DNA of 64,000 nucleotides from Prevotella sp. GTDB taxonomy: Bacteria > Bacteroidota > Bacteroidia > Bacteroidales > Bacteroidaceae. Shown here in pieces: positions 17,609-27,215 of the stretch. The stretch lies in contig JAEEQB010000014.1 of NCBI GenBank assembly GCA_016285075.1, positions 22,375 through 86,374 on the forward strand, read 5' to 3'. The notes below the pieces were generated by a model. It made no database searches. It saw only the letters and a list, made by a program, of their open reading frames with translations, and was not told where the DNA came from. The position numbers and the translations under genes are program-made. The stretch's first letter is position 1; each line of letters begins with the position of its first letter.

Positions 17609-18721
17609 TTGAGAAAACAATTATTATTGTTATGCTTCATAGTGCTGCCGCTTACGGCAGGTGCCCAGAAGGTAACCCTTGGCACCACTATTACCGCAGA
17701 CAAAGGTGAATACAATGGTGAGATGCAGGGTGGAAAACCGAACGGAAAGGGTAAAACCATCTGGACTAACGGAAACACCTATGAAGGTGAGTACGTGAAA
17801 GGTAAGCGGCAGGGCTATGGTGTTTATACATTCTACGACGGGGAAAAATATGAGGGAGAATGGTTCCAGGACCAGCAACATGGTCAGGGAATCTATTATT
17901 TCTTGAACAACAACCGGTACGATGGGCTTTGGTTTCGTGACTATCAGCAGGGGCACGGAGTGATGTACTATTTCAATGGCGACCGCTATGATGGCGAGTG
18001 GCATCAGGACAAGCGCGAAGGCAAGGGTAAATATATCTTTGCCGGAGGTGCCTTTTATGATGGTGAGTGGAAGAACGACATGAAGCATGGACAAGGCCAT
18101 TACGACTGGGGCGATGGTTCTACCTACGAAGGTCAGTGGTCTAATAATGTGCGTTCGGGTAAAGGAATCTACAAGTATGCTGACGGTGACCGTTATATTG
18201 GTCAGTGGCAGAACGATTTGCAGCATGGGAAGGGAATCTACCAGTTTCAGAATGGCGATGTTTACGAAGGCGACTACGTGAAAGGTGAACGTACTGGTAC
18301 GGGTATCTTTAAGTATGCCAATGGTGACAAGTACACCGGCCAATTTCAAAATGGTGACAAGAGTGGTCAGGGAACCCTTGTGTGGGCTAACGGCAATGTG
18401 TACATAGGCCAGTGGAGACAGGATAAGCCCAACGGTAAGGGGCGATTGACAACAAAGGCGGGAGATGTGTTCGAAGGACAGTTCCGTAATGGTATGATTG
18501 AAGGCGAAGGCATAGCCCGCTATGCCGACGGCTCTAAATTTAAGGGATCATTCAAGGCGGGGAAACGAAACGGACCTGCCATAGAAGAGGATAAGGACGG
18601 GAAACGCTTTGAGGGTACCTATGTAGATGATTTACGCGATGGGCCTTTTGTAGAGAAAGACCGCAATGGAAGCATTACAGCCAAAGGCTCTTACACCCGT
18701 GGACACAGGGAAAATGAATAA
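17609..18721 (+). CDS. Exported MORN-repeat protein with a TTG start
   Basis: A 370-residue protein with a short signal peptide (LLLLCFIVLPLTAGAQ) followed by about 14 MORN-type repeats of 23 residues (YEGEW...G.G.Y.. pattern) through most of its length. MORN repeats form an elongated beta-hairpin sheet and often mediate binding to lipids or partner proteins. No ATG in frame precedes the signal peptide, so the start is the TTG at 17609. The gene lies 56 bp after the Lys-rich protein and 27 bp before the YhcH-like gene. Its function is unknown. Confidence 0.88.
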   Translation: MRKQLLLLCFIVLPLTAGAQKVTLGTTITADKGEYNGEMQGGKPNGKGKTIWTNGNTYEGEYVKGKRQGYGVYTFYDGEKYEGEWFQDQQHGQGIYYFLNNNRYDGLWFRDYQQGHGVMYYFNGDRYDGEWHQDKREGKGKYIFAGGAFYDGEWKNDMKHGQGHYDWGDGSTYEGQWSNNVRSGKGIYKYADGDRYIGQWQNDLQHGKGIYQFQNGDVYEGDYVKGERTGTGIFKYANGDKYTGQFQNGDKSGQGTLVWANGNVYIGQWRQDKPNGKGRLTTKAGDVFEGQFRNGMIEGEGIARYADGSKFKGSFKAGKRNGPAIEEDKDGKRFEGTYVDDLRDGPFVEKDRNGSITAKGSYTRGHRENE

Positions 18722-18748
18722 AAACAAAGAATACAAATTACAGCAATT

Positions 18749-19195
18749 ATGATTATAGACACCATCAATAACTTGTGCAAGTATGTCGGCATGAACCCTT
18801 TGTTTGCCGATGTAGTGGCATTTCTGGATGAAAATGACCTGAACACTTTGGGGGCAGGTAAGCACTTCATCAAAGATAAAGATCTTTTTGTGAACATTCA
18901 GGAGGCTAAGGGACGATCCCAAGAGGAAGCTGTTCTTGAAACACATGTCAAGATGATAGATATTCAGATACCTCTTGACGGTGAAGAAACTTTCGGTTAT
19001 ACGCCATTGTGTGACCTTCCGCCCTTTGAGTATAATGCGGAGAAAGATATCACGAAATATGGTGACATACAGGCTCAGACTTATGTAACTGTGAAGCCAG
19101 GACAGATGGCAATATTCTTCCCTCAGGATGGCCATGCTCCCTGTATTACAGACAAGGCTGGGATCAGAAAGGCAATTTTCAAGGTGAAAGCATAA
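18749..19195 (+). CDS. YhcH/YjgK/YiaL (DUF386) family protein
   Basis: A 148-residue cupin-fold protein with family features: a conserved N-terminus (NNLCKYVGMNP), the block ETHVKMIDIQIPLDGEE, and the metal-site region MAIFFPQDGHAPCI. Relatives in enterobacteria are linked with sialic acid or other sugar catabolism, for example as anomerase-like enzymes. No sialic acid gene is nearby, so the substrate remains open. It is followed after 13 bp by the branching enzyme gene. Confidence 0.9.
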   Translation: MIIDTINNLCKYVGMNPLFADVVAFLDENDLNTLGAGKHFIKDKDLFVNIQEAKGRSQEEAVLETHVKMIDIQIPLDGEETFGYTPLCDLPPFEYNAEKDITKYGDIQAQTYVTVKPGQMAIFFPQDGHAPCITDKAGIRKAIFKVKA

Positions 19196-19208
19196 TTATA
19201 TCATTATT

Positions 19209-21350
19209 ATGGCAAATACAAAGAAAACTACAGAAAAGAAGATGGCAGAGCAGAAAGTGATAAAGAAGGCTGCTGTGAAGTCAACAGCCAAGCCCGCTGC
19301 CAAGAAAGTGACTAAGAAAATAGTGGAGGCTTCACAGGTTCCACAACATATAGGATTGGTACGCAACGACTCGTGGCTGGAACCTTTTGAGGGTGCCATC
19401 AGTGGACGTCATGATCACGCTTTGTGGAAGTTGAACCAGTTGACTCAAAATGGCAAACGAACCCTGTCAGATTTTGCTACCGGACATCTTTATTTCGGCC
19501 TGCATAAGCTGACGCGAGGCTGGGTGTTTCGTGAGTGGGCTCCGAATGCTACGGATATTTATCTCATTGGCGACTTCAATAACTGGCAGGAAGACGAGAA
19601 GTACCGTTGCCAGCGAGTGGCAGGAACTGACAACTGGGAACTGAAACTCAAGGAGAAAGACCTGCAGCACGGCCAGCTTTACAAGATGAAGGTAAAATGG
19701 AATGGTGGTGAGGGTGAACGCATACCTGCTTGGTGCCAACGTGTGGTACAGGATGACCAAACCAAGATATTCTCCGCCCAAGTATGGAACCCGAAGGTGC
19801 CTTACGTGTGGAAAAAGGCTGGTTTTAAACCCAAAAAGAACCCGCTGCTGATCTATGAGTGCCATGTCGGTATGGCTCAGGATGCGGAGAAAGTGGGTAG
19901 CTATACGGAATTCAAAGACAACGTGCTTCCTCGTGTGAAAGCTGATGGTTATAATGCCATACAGGTGATGGCTATTCAGGAGCATCCTTATTATGGATCA
20001 TTCGGTTACCATGTGTCATCGTTTTTTGCCCCCAGTAGCCGCTTTGGTACGCCTGAGGAACTGAAGGCACTTATCGATGAAGCTCATCGTCTAGGCATTG
20101 CCGTGATTATGGATATTGTGCACAGCCATGCCGTGAAGAACGAAATAGAGGGTTTGGGCAATCTTTGCGGTGATCCTAATCAGTTCTTCTACCCTGGTGA
20201 TCGCCATGAACATCCTGCATGGGATTCCCTGTGCTTTGACTATGGTAAGGACGACGTGATTCACTTCCTGCTTTCTAACTGTAAGTATTGGCTTGAGGAG
20301 TTCCATTTCGACGGTTTCCGTTTCGATGGCGTTACTTCCATGCTCTATTATAGTCATGGCCTAGGAGAGGCATTTACTGGCTATGGTGACTACTTCAATG
20401 GTCATCAGGACGATAACGCCATCTGTTATCTTACCTTGGCCAACTGCCTGATTCATGAGGTGAACCCTGATGCTATCACCATTGCCGAAGAGGTGAGTGG
20501 AATGCCTGGCTTGGCTGCGAAATTTGAGGACGGAGGTTACGGCTTCGACTATCGTATGGCCATGAACATTCCTGACTACTGGATCAAGACTATAAAAGAG
20601 GTACGTGACGAGGATATCAATGTGTGCTCAATATTCTGGGAAGTCAAGAACCGTCGCCCTGATGAGAAGACCATCTCCTATTGTGAGAGTCATGACCAGG
20701 CGCTCGTGGGTGACAAGACCATCATCTTCCGACTGATTGACGCAGATATGTACTGGCACTTCGCCAAGAAAGATGTGAATGACATTGCCCAGCGTGGTAT
20801 TGCTCTTCACAAAATGATTCGACTGGTGACTGCCGGTGCAATCAATGGTGGCTATCTAAACTTCATGGGCAATGAGTTCGGCCATCCTGAGTGGATAGAT
20901 TTCCCCCGTGAAGGCAATGGGTGGAGCTACAAGTATGCCCGCAGGCAGTGGAGTCTTGTTGACAACAAAGACCTCTGCTATCATTGGTTGGGTGATTTTG
21001 ACCGTGAGATGCTGAAGGTAATAAAGAGTGTCCGTAATTTCCAAGACAAACCTGTCACAGAGATTTGGCATGATGATGGAGACCAGGTTCTGTGTTTCAT
21101 GCGTGGTGACTTGGTGTTCGTGTTTAATTTCTCTCCCACGCGTTCTTATACTGACTATGGCTTCCTTGTTCCTACGGGCAGTTACGACGTGGTGCTCAAC
21201 ACCGATGCAAAGGAGTTTGGTGGCAATGGTTTCGCAGATGATACAGTGACTCATCTTACCAACTATGATCCGCTCTATGTCCAGGATAAGAAGGAGTGGC
21301 TGAAGCTATATATTCCTGCACGTTCGGCTGTGGTGCTGAAGAAGAACTGA
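19209..21350 (+). CDS. glgB: 1,4-alpha-glucan branching enzyme with a basic N-terminal tail
   Basis: A 713-residue enzyme that makes alpha-1,6 branches in glycogen. After a CBM48-like domain (about residues 85-185) comes a GH13 barrel with the expected catalytic residues: nucleophile Asp in FDGFRFDGVTSM, acid/base Glu in TIAEEVSGMPG, and Asp in YCESHDQALVGDKT. The sequence resembles the eukaryotic-type GH13_8 branching enzymes found in Bacteroidota. Unusual are residues 1-40, rich in Lys and Ala with repeated AAK/KKVTKK, like a histone H1 tail. Whether the tail binds DNA, acidic polymers or nothing is unknown. No glycogen synthase is in the window. Confidence 0.95.
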   Translation: MANTKKTTEKKMAEQKVIKKAAVKSTAKPAAKKVTKKIVEASQVPQHIGLVRNDSWLEPFEGAISGRHDHALWKLNQLTQNGKRTLSDFATGHLYFGLHKLTRGWVFREWAPNATDIYLIGDFNNWQEDEKYRCQRVAGTDNWELKLKEKDLQHGQLYKMKVKWNGGEGERIPAWCQRVVQDDQTKIFSAQVWNPKVPYVWKKAGFKPKKNPLLIYECHVGMAQDAEKVGSYTEFKDNVLPRVKADGYNAIQVMAIQEHPYYGSFGYHVSSFFAPSSRFGTPEELKALIDEAHRLGIAVIMDIVHSHAVKNEIEGLGNLCGDPNQFFYPGDRHEHPAWDSLCFDYGKDDVIHFLLSNCKYWLEEFHFDGFRFDGVTSMLYYSHGLGEAFTGYGDYFNGHQDDNAICYLTLANCLIHEVNPDAITIAEEVSGMPGLAAKFEDGGYGFDYRMAMNIPDYWIKTIKEVRDEDINVCSIFWEVKNRRPDEKTISYCESHDQALVGDKTIIFRLIDADMYWHFAKKDVNDIAQRGIALHKMIRLVTAGAINGGYLNFMGNEFGHPEWIDFPREGNGWSYKYARRQWSLVDNKDLCYHWLGDFDREMLKVIKSVRNFQDKPVTEIWHDDGDQVLCFMRGDLVFVFNFSPTRSYTDYGFLVPTGSYDVVLNTDAKEFGGNGFADDTVTHLTNYDPLYVQDKKEWLKLYIPARSAVVLKKN

Positions 21351-21362
21351 TATTAGTATTTG

Positions 21363-22517
21363 ATGAATTATAATCACTCTCATAGAGACGGTAGCACCAT
21401 CATTCTTCGAGTGATGTGTGCTATTGTCTTTTTGACCTTCTCTTTCCTCTGGCTCTATTTCTTCCAAGCCGATGTCCTGGCTGTTGCCCAGCATGTGTTG
21501 AGTCATGGGAAAACCCATTATAACGGTTTGCTGGGTGCAGTACTAATTACTTTGGTACTATGGACGCTACAGGTGGTTGTTGCAGTGCTGCTAAAGCTTA
21601 GTAAACGTTGCTACGCTTTTACTTTTTTGCCCTCGATGCTGATGTTGGGATTATTGAGTGATATCGATACTGACATAGATCGTCACATTTCTTTGGGTGC
21701 TTGGTGGTGGGGGTTCCCGCTGATCCTGATTTTTTGGGGCGTATTGGTTCTTCTTGCACGAGTCTATCAGAGTGTTGAACCTCAGGAACCTGGGGGTATT
21801 TTCTCGCGTCGTGTGTGGGTTAACATGCTTGTCATGGCGCTGATGATGATCGGTGTGGTTTCTGTTGCGAATACTCAGGCGGCTTTCCATTACCGAGCCC
21901 ATATAGAGACTTCTTTGTTACGTGGAGACTTTGAAGAAGCCTTGCGTGTGGGGGAACGCTCCTTGGAGAGTGATGCTTCGCTGACTATGCTCCGCGTTTA
22001 CGCCTTGGCCCGTCAGGGAGAATTGGGGGAGAGGCTCTTCCATTATCCTGTGTCCTTAAAAGGCATTGATGTACTTCCATTAGGTTCTTCCAGTGTACGC
22101 ACGGTGATTTATCCTGCCGATAGCATATATCGTTTCCTCGGAGCGGTTCCCAAGTCCAGTGTGAAGACCACTGCTCAATATCTGTCACTCTTAGAAGAGA
22201 ATGATAAAGCTACCCCTGCTGTTCGTGACTATCAGCTCTGTGCCATGCTTATTGACAAAGATATTGATGGTTTTGCTCGTGCCATAGGACGATATTATGA
22301 GGTGAATGACTCTTTGCCGCGCCATTATCGGGAGGCATTGGTTCTCTACCATCATTTGCGCAGCCATCCTGTTTTGGTATTGCATGATGAAGTGATGGAG
22401 ACTGACTACAGCGATTTCCGTGCTATGGAAGATCAACTAACCGAAAAAAGTGAACGCAAGGTAAGGGTAGGGGAGAAGTTTTATGGTACCTATTGGTACT
22501 ATTATTATTATTTATAG
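21363..22517 (+). CDS. Bacteroidota multi-spanning membrane protein (DUF6057-like)
   Basis: A 384-residue protein with four or five N-terminal membrane segments (for example VMCAIVFLTFSFLWLYFF and VWVNMLVMALMMIGVVSV) followed by a soluble helical part that resembles degenerate TPR repeats (DFEEALRVGERSLESDASLTM). It ends in an aromatic tail ([11 protein letters not shown]). I place it with DUF6057-type proteins from memory only. The start is the ATG at 21363. Its last six bases overlap the end of the convergent ABC ATPase gene. Confidence 0.72.
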   Translation: MNYNHSHRDGSTIILRVMCAIVFLTFSFLWLYFFQADVLAVAQHVLSHGKTHYNGLLGAVLITLVLWTLQVVVAVLLKLSKRCYAFTFLPSMLMLGLLSDIDTDIDRHISLGAWWWGFPLILIFWGVLVLLARVYQSVEPQEPGGIFSRRVWVNMLVMALMMIGVVSVANTQAAFHYRAHIETSLLRGDFEEALRVGERSLESDASLTMLRVYALARQGELGERLFHYPVSLKGIDVLPLGSSSVRTVIYPADSIYRFLGAVPKSSVKTTAQYLSLLEENDKATPAVRDYQLCAMLIDKDIDGFARAIGRYYEVNDSLPRHYREALVLYHHLRSHPVLVLHDEVMETDYSDFRAMEDQLTEKSERKVRVGEKFYGTYWYYYYYL

Positions 22518-23792
22518 GTTCAGCCTATGGTCGATACAAGGCGGGAGGTCTTCTTCATAATGAGTAACGAAGATGAGCGTCTTGTTGCGCCGTTTGCAAA
22601 AGGCTTCAACGATGGCTTTTACCCTTTGACGGTTGTTTTCGTCCAGACCATGTAGTGGCTCATCCAGAATAAGGAGCTCAGGATCTTTCACAAAGGCACG
22701 TGCTAATAGCACCATGCGTTGCTCGCCACTTGACATCTGAAGGAAAGAACGTTCTGCGAGATACTCTATGCCAAACACTCTCATCCACCATCTGCATCGT
22801 TCCTTTTCTTCATCAGTAGGTTTCACATAGAGTCCTACAGTGTCTTTCAGACCGCTGGCAACGATGCGCAGAGCAGGCAAGTCGCGGTGATAGGATCGGT
22901 GCATCTCGGGTGATACGTAGCCAATGTGTCTTTTGATCTGCCAGATGGTCTCACCTGTTCCCCTTGTCCATCCGAAGAGGCTGATGTCGCAAGCATAGCT
23001 TTGCGGATTGTCGGCACATACCAGTGAAAGTAACGTGGACTTTCCGCTGCCATTGCGACCTGAAAGAGCCCAGTGCTCACCGTTTCTTACCGTCCAGTCC
23101 AGTTCCCGCAGGATAACCCGATCGCCATAGCGTATGGACACTTTGTTCATCTTGACAACCTCTTCTGCGTGGTATTCATCGGCCTTGTAGGGTAATGCCA
23201 TGATGGCTTGCAAGTCGGGCTCAGGCCGTTTTGCCGGTTCTTCCATGACAATTCGCTCGGTAACGTATGAAGGGATGTCTTTCTCCCTTGACACCACGAT
23301 ATATATAGTCATCTCCCTTTTTTCGGAAAGAGTTAAAAGCAATCCATTCAATAGCTCACGGGCTTCTGCATCAAGTCCGATGAAGGGGTTGTCCATGATG
23401 AGCGTCTTCGGATTGGCTAATAAGGTCCGTACCAATTGGAATTTTCGTAGTTCCCCGCTCGATAGGGATATGATAAGTTTCTCCTTTAAATCATTGATGT
23501 TAAATAGCTGATACAAATCTCTTTGCAAGTTTCTTCGGTCTGACGAATCATCCCCAGTCAAAAGGAAGCTTTTCTCCAATAAATCGTCCACAGTGGGAGT
23601 CTCTTGGTCTATGTCGTGTTGGTTCCATCGCAGTTGTAAATAATAGGCTCCGTCCACGTTGGCTCCGTAGGAGTCGCGGAAGGCAATATAGCGTACTTTG
23701 TCGGATGCCAGGGTGCGTCGCATTTTTTCTATGTATTTACTTTTTCCACTGGCATTGGGGCCTGTAATGGCTATGATTCTGCCTTTGTTCAT
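22512..23792 (-). CDS. Twin ABC ATPase, ModF/PhrA-like
   Basis: A 426-residue cytoplasmic protein with two ATP-binding cassettes and no membrane part. Domain 1: Walker [10 protein letters not shown], signature LSSGELRK, and Walker [12 protein letters not shown], in which the catalytic Glu is Asn. Domain 2: Walker [10 protein letters not shown], signature MSSGEQRM, and Walker [13 protein letters not shown]. Only the second site therefore looks catalytically complete. The role of this family, called ModF or photorepair protein PhrA by annotation, is poorly known. The ATG at 23792 overlaps the ruvC stop by 4 bp (ATGA), which suggests translational coupling. Frame residues upstream of that ATG belong to ruvC. 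Confidence 0.87.
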   Translation of the reverse strand: MNKGRIIAITGPNASGKSKYIEKMRRTLASDKVRYIAFRDSYGANVDGAYYLQLRWNQHDIDQETPTVDDLLEKSFLLTGDDSSDRRNLQRDLYQLFNINDLKEKLIISLSSGELRKFQLVRTLLANPKTLIMDNPFIGLDAEARELLNGLLLTLSEKREMTIYIVVSREKDIPSYVTERIVMEEPAKRPEPDLQAIMALPYKADEYHAEEVVKMNKVSIRYGDRVILRELDWTVRNGEHWALSGRNGSGKSTLLSLVCADNPQSYACDISLFGWTRGTGETIWQIKRHIGYVSPEMHRSYHRDLPALRIVASGLKDTVGLYVKPTDEEKERCRWWMRVFGIEYLAERSFLQMSSGEQRMVLLARAFVKDPELLILDEPLHGLDENNRQRVKAIVEAFCKRRNKTLIFVTHYEEDLPPCIDHRLNL

Positions 23793-24352
23793 TGCTTGCG
23801 TTTTGATACTTTGTCTTGATTCTTGTTGATAAAGTCTTTCCATCCACGATAGTGTGCTGGACTCTCAGGTCGCCCCATTTGCATATAGTGACAGTAGGCT
23901 GCTCCCAAGGCATCGGTAGCGTCCATGAATTTTGTCATGTCCTGCTCCTTGAGATTCAAGAGCCGCTGCAGCATACCTGCCACCTGCTCTTTTGATGCAT
24001 TGCCGTTGCCTGTCAGAGCCATCTTGATTTTCATGGGAGCGTACTCATGGATGGGTACTCCATGGTGGATGGCAGCAGCGATGGCCACCCCCTGAGCCCT
24101 GCCCAGCTTCAGCATGGACTGCACATTCTTTCCGAAGAAAGGAGCCTCGATAGCCATTTCGTCTGGTAACCATTCATCGATGATTCCCGTCACCCGTTCA
24201 AAGATATGTCCTAGTTTCAGATACCCGTCACCAAAGTTTCTCAGGTCGATGACGCCCATTGTTATCATCAGCGGCTTGTTGTCTTTCACTTTTAGCAAGC
24301 CGTAGCCCATAATGTTTGTTCCAGGGTCTATTCCCAAGATGATTTTCTCCAT
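23789..24352 (-). CDS. ruvC: Crossover junction endodeoxyribonuclease RuvC
   Basis: RuvC cuts Holliday junctions after RuvAB branch migration. The 187-residue protein has the expected acidic catalytic residues: Asp in [14 protein letters not shown], Glu in [11 protein letters not shown], and the C-terminal Asp pair in [13 protein letters not shown]; the GRAQGV block is also present. The ATG at 24352 was chosen over the upstream TTG at 24364 because it gives the usual RuvC length. It is co-transcribed with the twin ABC ATPase, with a 4-bp overlap. The -7 promoter element ends only 8 nt before the ATG. Confidence 0.96.
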   Translation of the reverse strand: MEKIILGIDPGTNIMGYGLLKVKDNKPLMITMGVIDLRNFGDGYLKLGHIFERVTGIIDEWLPDEMAIEAPFFGKNVQSMLKLGRAQGVAIAAAIHHGVPIHEYAPMKIKMALTGNGNASKEQVAGMLQRLLNLKEQDMTKFMDATDALGAAYCHYMQMGRPESPAHYRGWKDFINKNQDKVSKRKQ

Positions 24353-24360
24353 ATTCGGCC

Positions 24361-24368
24361 ACAAAGGT
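24361..24368 (-). promoter_or_regulatory. -7 promoter element of ruvC
   Basis: TACCTTTG on the minus strand ends 8 nt before the ruvC ATG, so the mRNA leader must be only a few nucleotides long or absent. Confidence 0.6.
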
Positions 24369-24525
24369 ACTATTAAGCAGGCGAAAAACCAAATTTCTTC
24401 GCATATTTCTTTTTCATGTGCTCAAGCAGACAAATTTGTAACCTTTGAGTTTTTTCGGGCATAGAACCTTTGATTGCTGTTCAGAGGACGCTTTTTTTAG
24501 TCGTATGTAAATTTTAGCAGTATTT

Positions 24526-24559
24526 TTGTGCTGAAAAGAAAAAATAATTCGTAACTTTG
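24526..24559 (+). promoter_or_regulatory. Promoter of the membrane pyrophosphatase gene
   Basis: TTTG at 24526-24529 and TAACTTTG at 24552-24559, 22 bp apart. The start codon is 73 nt downstream, so there is an untranslated leader of about 65 nt. I see no riboswitch in it. Confidence 0.65.
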
Positions 24560-24632
24560 TAGCCGAGAAAGCTATTGACCATGAATCATGCATAAAAAGT
24601 AACCATTAATTTAACAAAATAACAGAACAATT

Positions 24633-26822
24633 ATGATTAACATTCCTCAAGTATTCTGGCTCGTGCCTGTGGCTTCTATCGTGGCACTGAGCATGGCGTA
24701 CTATTTTTTCCGCAGTATGATGAAGGCGGATGAAGGTACACCTCGTATGAAAGAGATTGCACTTTACGTGCGTAATGGAGCTATGGCCTATTTGAAACAG
24801 CAGTACAAGGTCGTATGCATTGTCTTCGTGGTGCTTTGTTTACTGTTTGCCTTTATGGCTTATGGTTTGAATGTTCAGAATCCCTGGGTGCCTTTCGCAT
24901 TCCTCACAGGTGGTTTCTTTTCAGGTTTGGCAGGCTTTTTCGGCATGAAAACCGCCACCTATGCTTCTGCTCGTACTGCTAATGCAGCCCGTGAGAGCTT
25001 GGATGCGGGTCTGAAGATCGCCTTTCGTTCAGGAGCTGTCATGGGTCTGACGGTTGTTGGCCTCGGACTGCTCGATATCGCTATTTGGTTCGTGGTGCTG
25101 AACCAGTTTGATTCCGATGGACTCATCTCCATCACCACTACTATGCTGACTTTTGGAATGGGAGCATCGACGCAGGCTCTATTTGCCCGTGTTGGTGGTG
25201 GTATCTACACAAAGGCAGCTGATGTCGGTGCCGACATCGTAGGTAAGGTTGAGGCCGACATTCCAGAGGATGATCCGCGTAATCCCGCAACTATTGCTGA
25301 TAATGTGGGTGACAATGTAGGTGACGTGGCCGGTATGGGTGCTGACCTCTATGAAAGCTATTGTGGTTCCGTATTGTCGACGGCAGCTCTCGGTGCTGCT
25401 GCTTTTGCTGTGGCAGGCATCGATATTCAGCTCAAGGCAGTCATTGCTCCGATGCTTATTGCAGCCGTGGGTGTATTCCTCTCTCTGCTTGGCATTTTCC
25501 TCGTACGTACAAAGGAAGGAGCGACGATGAAGGATCTGTTACGCTCCCTCTCTTTAGGAACCAATGTTAGTGCTGTGCTGATAGCTGCGGCTACTTTCGC
25601 TATCCTGTATCTGCTCGACATCGAGAACTGGCTCGGCCTTTCCTTCTCCGTCATCAGCGGTCTTGCAGCAGGTGTGATTATTGGACAGGCTACAGAATAT
25701 TACACTTCTCATTCCTACAAGCCCACCCAGAAGATTTCTGAAGCAGGTCAAACAGGCGCTGCTACTGTTATTATCAAAGGTATAGGAACAGGAATGATTT
25801 CAACCTGCATACCTGTGATAACGATTGGTGTGGCTATCATGATGAGTTATCTCTGTGCCAACGGTTTCGACCTGTCAATGACTTCAGAGAGTCTTTCACA
25901 CGGACTATATGGCATTGGTATTGCAGCCGTAGGTATGCTTTCCACGCTGGGCATTACTCTGGCTACAGACGCCTATGGTCCCATAGCTGATAATGCTGGT
26001 GGTAATGCAGAGATGTCGCAGCTAGGTGAGGAAGTGCGCCATCGTACCGATGCTCTCGATGCATTGGGCAACACCACAGCCGCTACGGGTAAAGGTTTCG
26101 CCATAGGTTCTGCTGCCCTTACAGCATTGGCTCTGTTGGCATCATATATTGAGGAAATCAAAATTGCTATGTCACGTGCTGGTGAGACCATCACCAATGT
26201 TGCTGGCCAGGCCATTTCTGCTACCGATGCTACTATTCCTGACTTTATGAATTATTTCCAGGTGAACCTGATGAATCCAAAGGTACTAGTGGGTGCATTC
26301 ATTGGGGCTATGGCTGCCTTCCTCTTCTGTGGTATGACGATGGAAGCCGTAGGTCGTGCTGCAGAGAAGATGGTTCAGGAAGTACGTCGTCAGTTCCGTG
26401 AGATTGCTGGTATCCTCGAAGGCACAGGAACACCTGACTATGGCCGCTGTGTGGAGATCTCCACCCGTGCAGCCCAACATGAGATGATCATTCCTTCTGT
26501 CCTGGCAATCATCATTCCTATTCTCGTGGGTGTTATTCTCGGTGTGGCTGGTGTGCTAGGCCTGCTCGTTGGCGGTCTGGCTGGTGGCTTTACTTTGGCT
26601 GTATTCATGGCGAACGCTGGTGGCGCATGGGATAATGCTAAGAAAAATATCGAGGAAGGTGCTTTCGGTGGTAAGGGCAGTTTTGCACATAAGGCATGTA
26701 TTGTTGGTGATACAGTAGGTGACCCGTTTAAGGACACAAGTGGTCCTTCGCTCAACATCCTTATCAAGCTTATGTCGATGGTATCCATTGTTATGGCTGG
26801 TCTTACTGTCGCCTTCTCATAA
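24633..26822 (+). CDS. hppA: Membrane-bound ion-pumping pyrophosphatase
   Basis: A 729-residue protein with about 16 membrane segments that couples pyrophosphate hydrolysis to Na+ and/or H+ export. It has the substrate-binding signatures DVGADIVGKVEADIPEDDPR, DNVGDNVGDVAGMGADLYES, the second acidic cluster ATDAYGPIADNAGGNAEM and the C-terminal GDTVGDPFKDTSGPSLN. The Ala in GNTTAATGKG is typical of the K+-dependent subgroup, as opposed to Lys in the K+-independent one. Characterised Bacteroides relatives pump Na+ or both ions, but the choice cannot be settled here. It is a single gene with its own promoter. Confidence 0.96.
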   Translation: MINIPQVFWLVPVASIVALSMAYYFFRSMMKADEGTPRMKEIALYVRNGAMAYLKQQYKVVCIVFVVLCLLFAFMAYGLNVQNPWVPFAFLTGGFFSGLAGFFGMKTATYASARTANAARESLDAGLKIAFRSGAVMGLTVVGLGLLDIAIWFVVLNQFDSDGLISITTTMLTFGMGASTQALFARVGGGIYTKAADVGADIVGKVEADIPEDDPRNPATIADNVGDNVGDVAGMGADLYESYCGSVLSTAALGAAAFAVAGIDIQLKAVIAPMLIAAVGVFLSLLGIFLVRTKEGATMKDLLRSLSLGTNVSAVLIAAATFAILYLLDIENWLGLSFSVISGLAAGVIIGQATEYYTSHSYKPTQKISEAGQTGAATVIIKGIGTGMISTCIPVITIGVAIMMSYLCANGFDLSMTSESLSHGLYGIGIAAVGMLSTLGITLATDAYGPIADNAGGNAEMSQLGEEVRHRTDALDALGNTTAATGKGFAIGSAALTALALLASYIEEIKIAMSRAGETITNVAGQAISATDATIPDFMNYFQVNLMNPKVLVGAFIGAMAAFLFCGMTMEAVGRAAEKMVQEVRRQFREIAGILEGTGTPDYGRCVEISTRAAQHEMIIPSVLAIIIPILVGVILGVAGVLGLLVGGLAGGFTLAVFMANAGGAWDNAKKNIEEGAFGGKGSFAHKACIVGDTVGDPFKDTSGPSLNILIKLMSMVSIVMAGLTVAFS

Positions 26823-26885
26823 ATATCGTTGCCTTTGTTTTCGAAAAACTCGAGAGCAGGCTGCAGCTCTGCAATCTGAGCAAGC

Positions 26886-27030
26886 TCTTTGAATTCACCT
26901 TCCACTGCCAGACAGGACGTTCTCGTCAAGCAATCGAAGACCGAGATTCATGCAAGAGAACCACTCTCTTCAAGCAATCGAGAATCTTCATTCAAACAAG
27001 ATAAACGTCCGACGGCAAAGAGAGATTTAC
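26886..27030 (+). repeat. Dispersed 22-bp-period repeat, copy B
   Basis: CAAGC-like words start at 26927, 26949, 26971 and 26993 (22-bp steps), and then a CAAAGAGAGA end-block occurs at 27016, 23 bp on. A left flank (about 26890-26926) resembles that of copy C: ATTCACCT, then a related GACAGGACGTTCTC / GATGGAACGTTCTC. Shared flank, periodic core and shared end-block make this a defined element of about 140 bp. Confidence 0.85.
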
Positions 27031-27148
27031 TTCATTTTAATAAGCAAGCTGCGTAAAGACCTTTTGCGCAGCTTGCCTTCTTTTGCAGGGCATTCTTGGC
27101 ACAGAACAGCTCGCAAGATGATGTAGGCTTTACTTTTTTGCAGAATTG

Positions 27149-27180
27149 TTTGGGAAATAAAAACAAATGTTGTAACTTTG
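27149..27180 (+). promoter_or_regulatory. Promoter of the sensor kinase operon
   Basis: TTTG at 27149-27152 and TAACTTTG at 27173-27180 with a 20-bp spacer. The ATG at 27216 is 35 nt downstream. Confidence 0.7.
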
Positions 27181-27215
27181 TGGCGTTAAAACTGCATGTT
27201 TATAACCATTAGCCC

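Larger units (their letters stand above)
26823..27215. other. Intergenic stretch with repeat copy B and the sensor-kinase promoter
   Basis: No gene is visible. It contains the dispersed repeat (26886-27030) and, at 27149-27180, the promoter of the sensor kinase gene. The run GCGTAAAGACCTTTTGCGC near 27051-27070 is a weak inverted repeat of unknown role. Confidence 0.7.
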
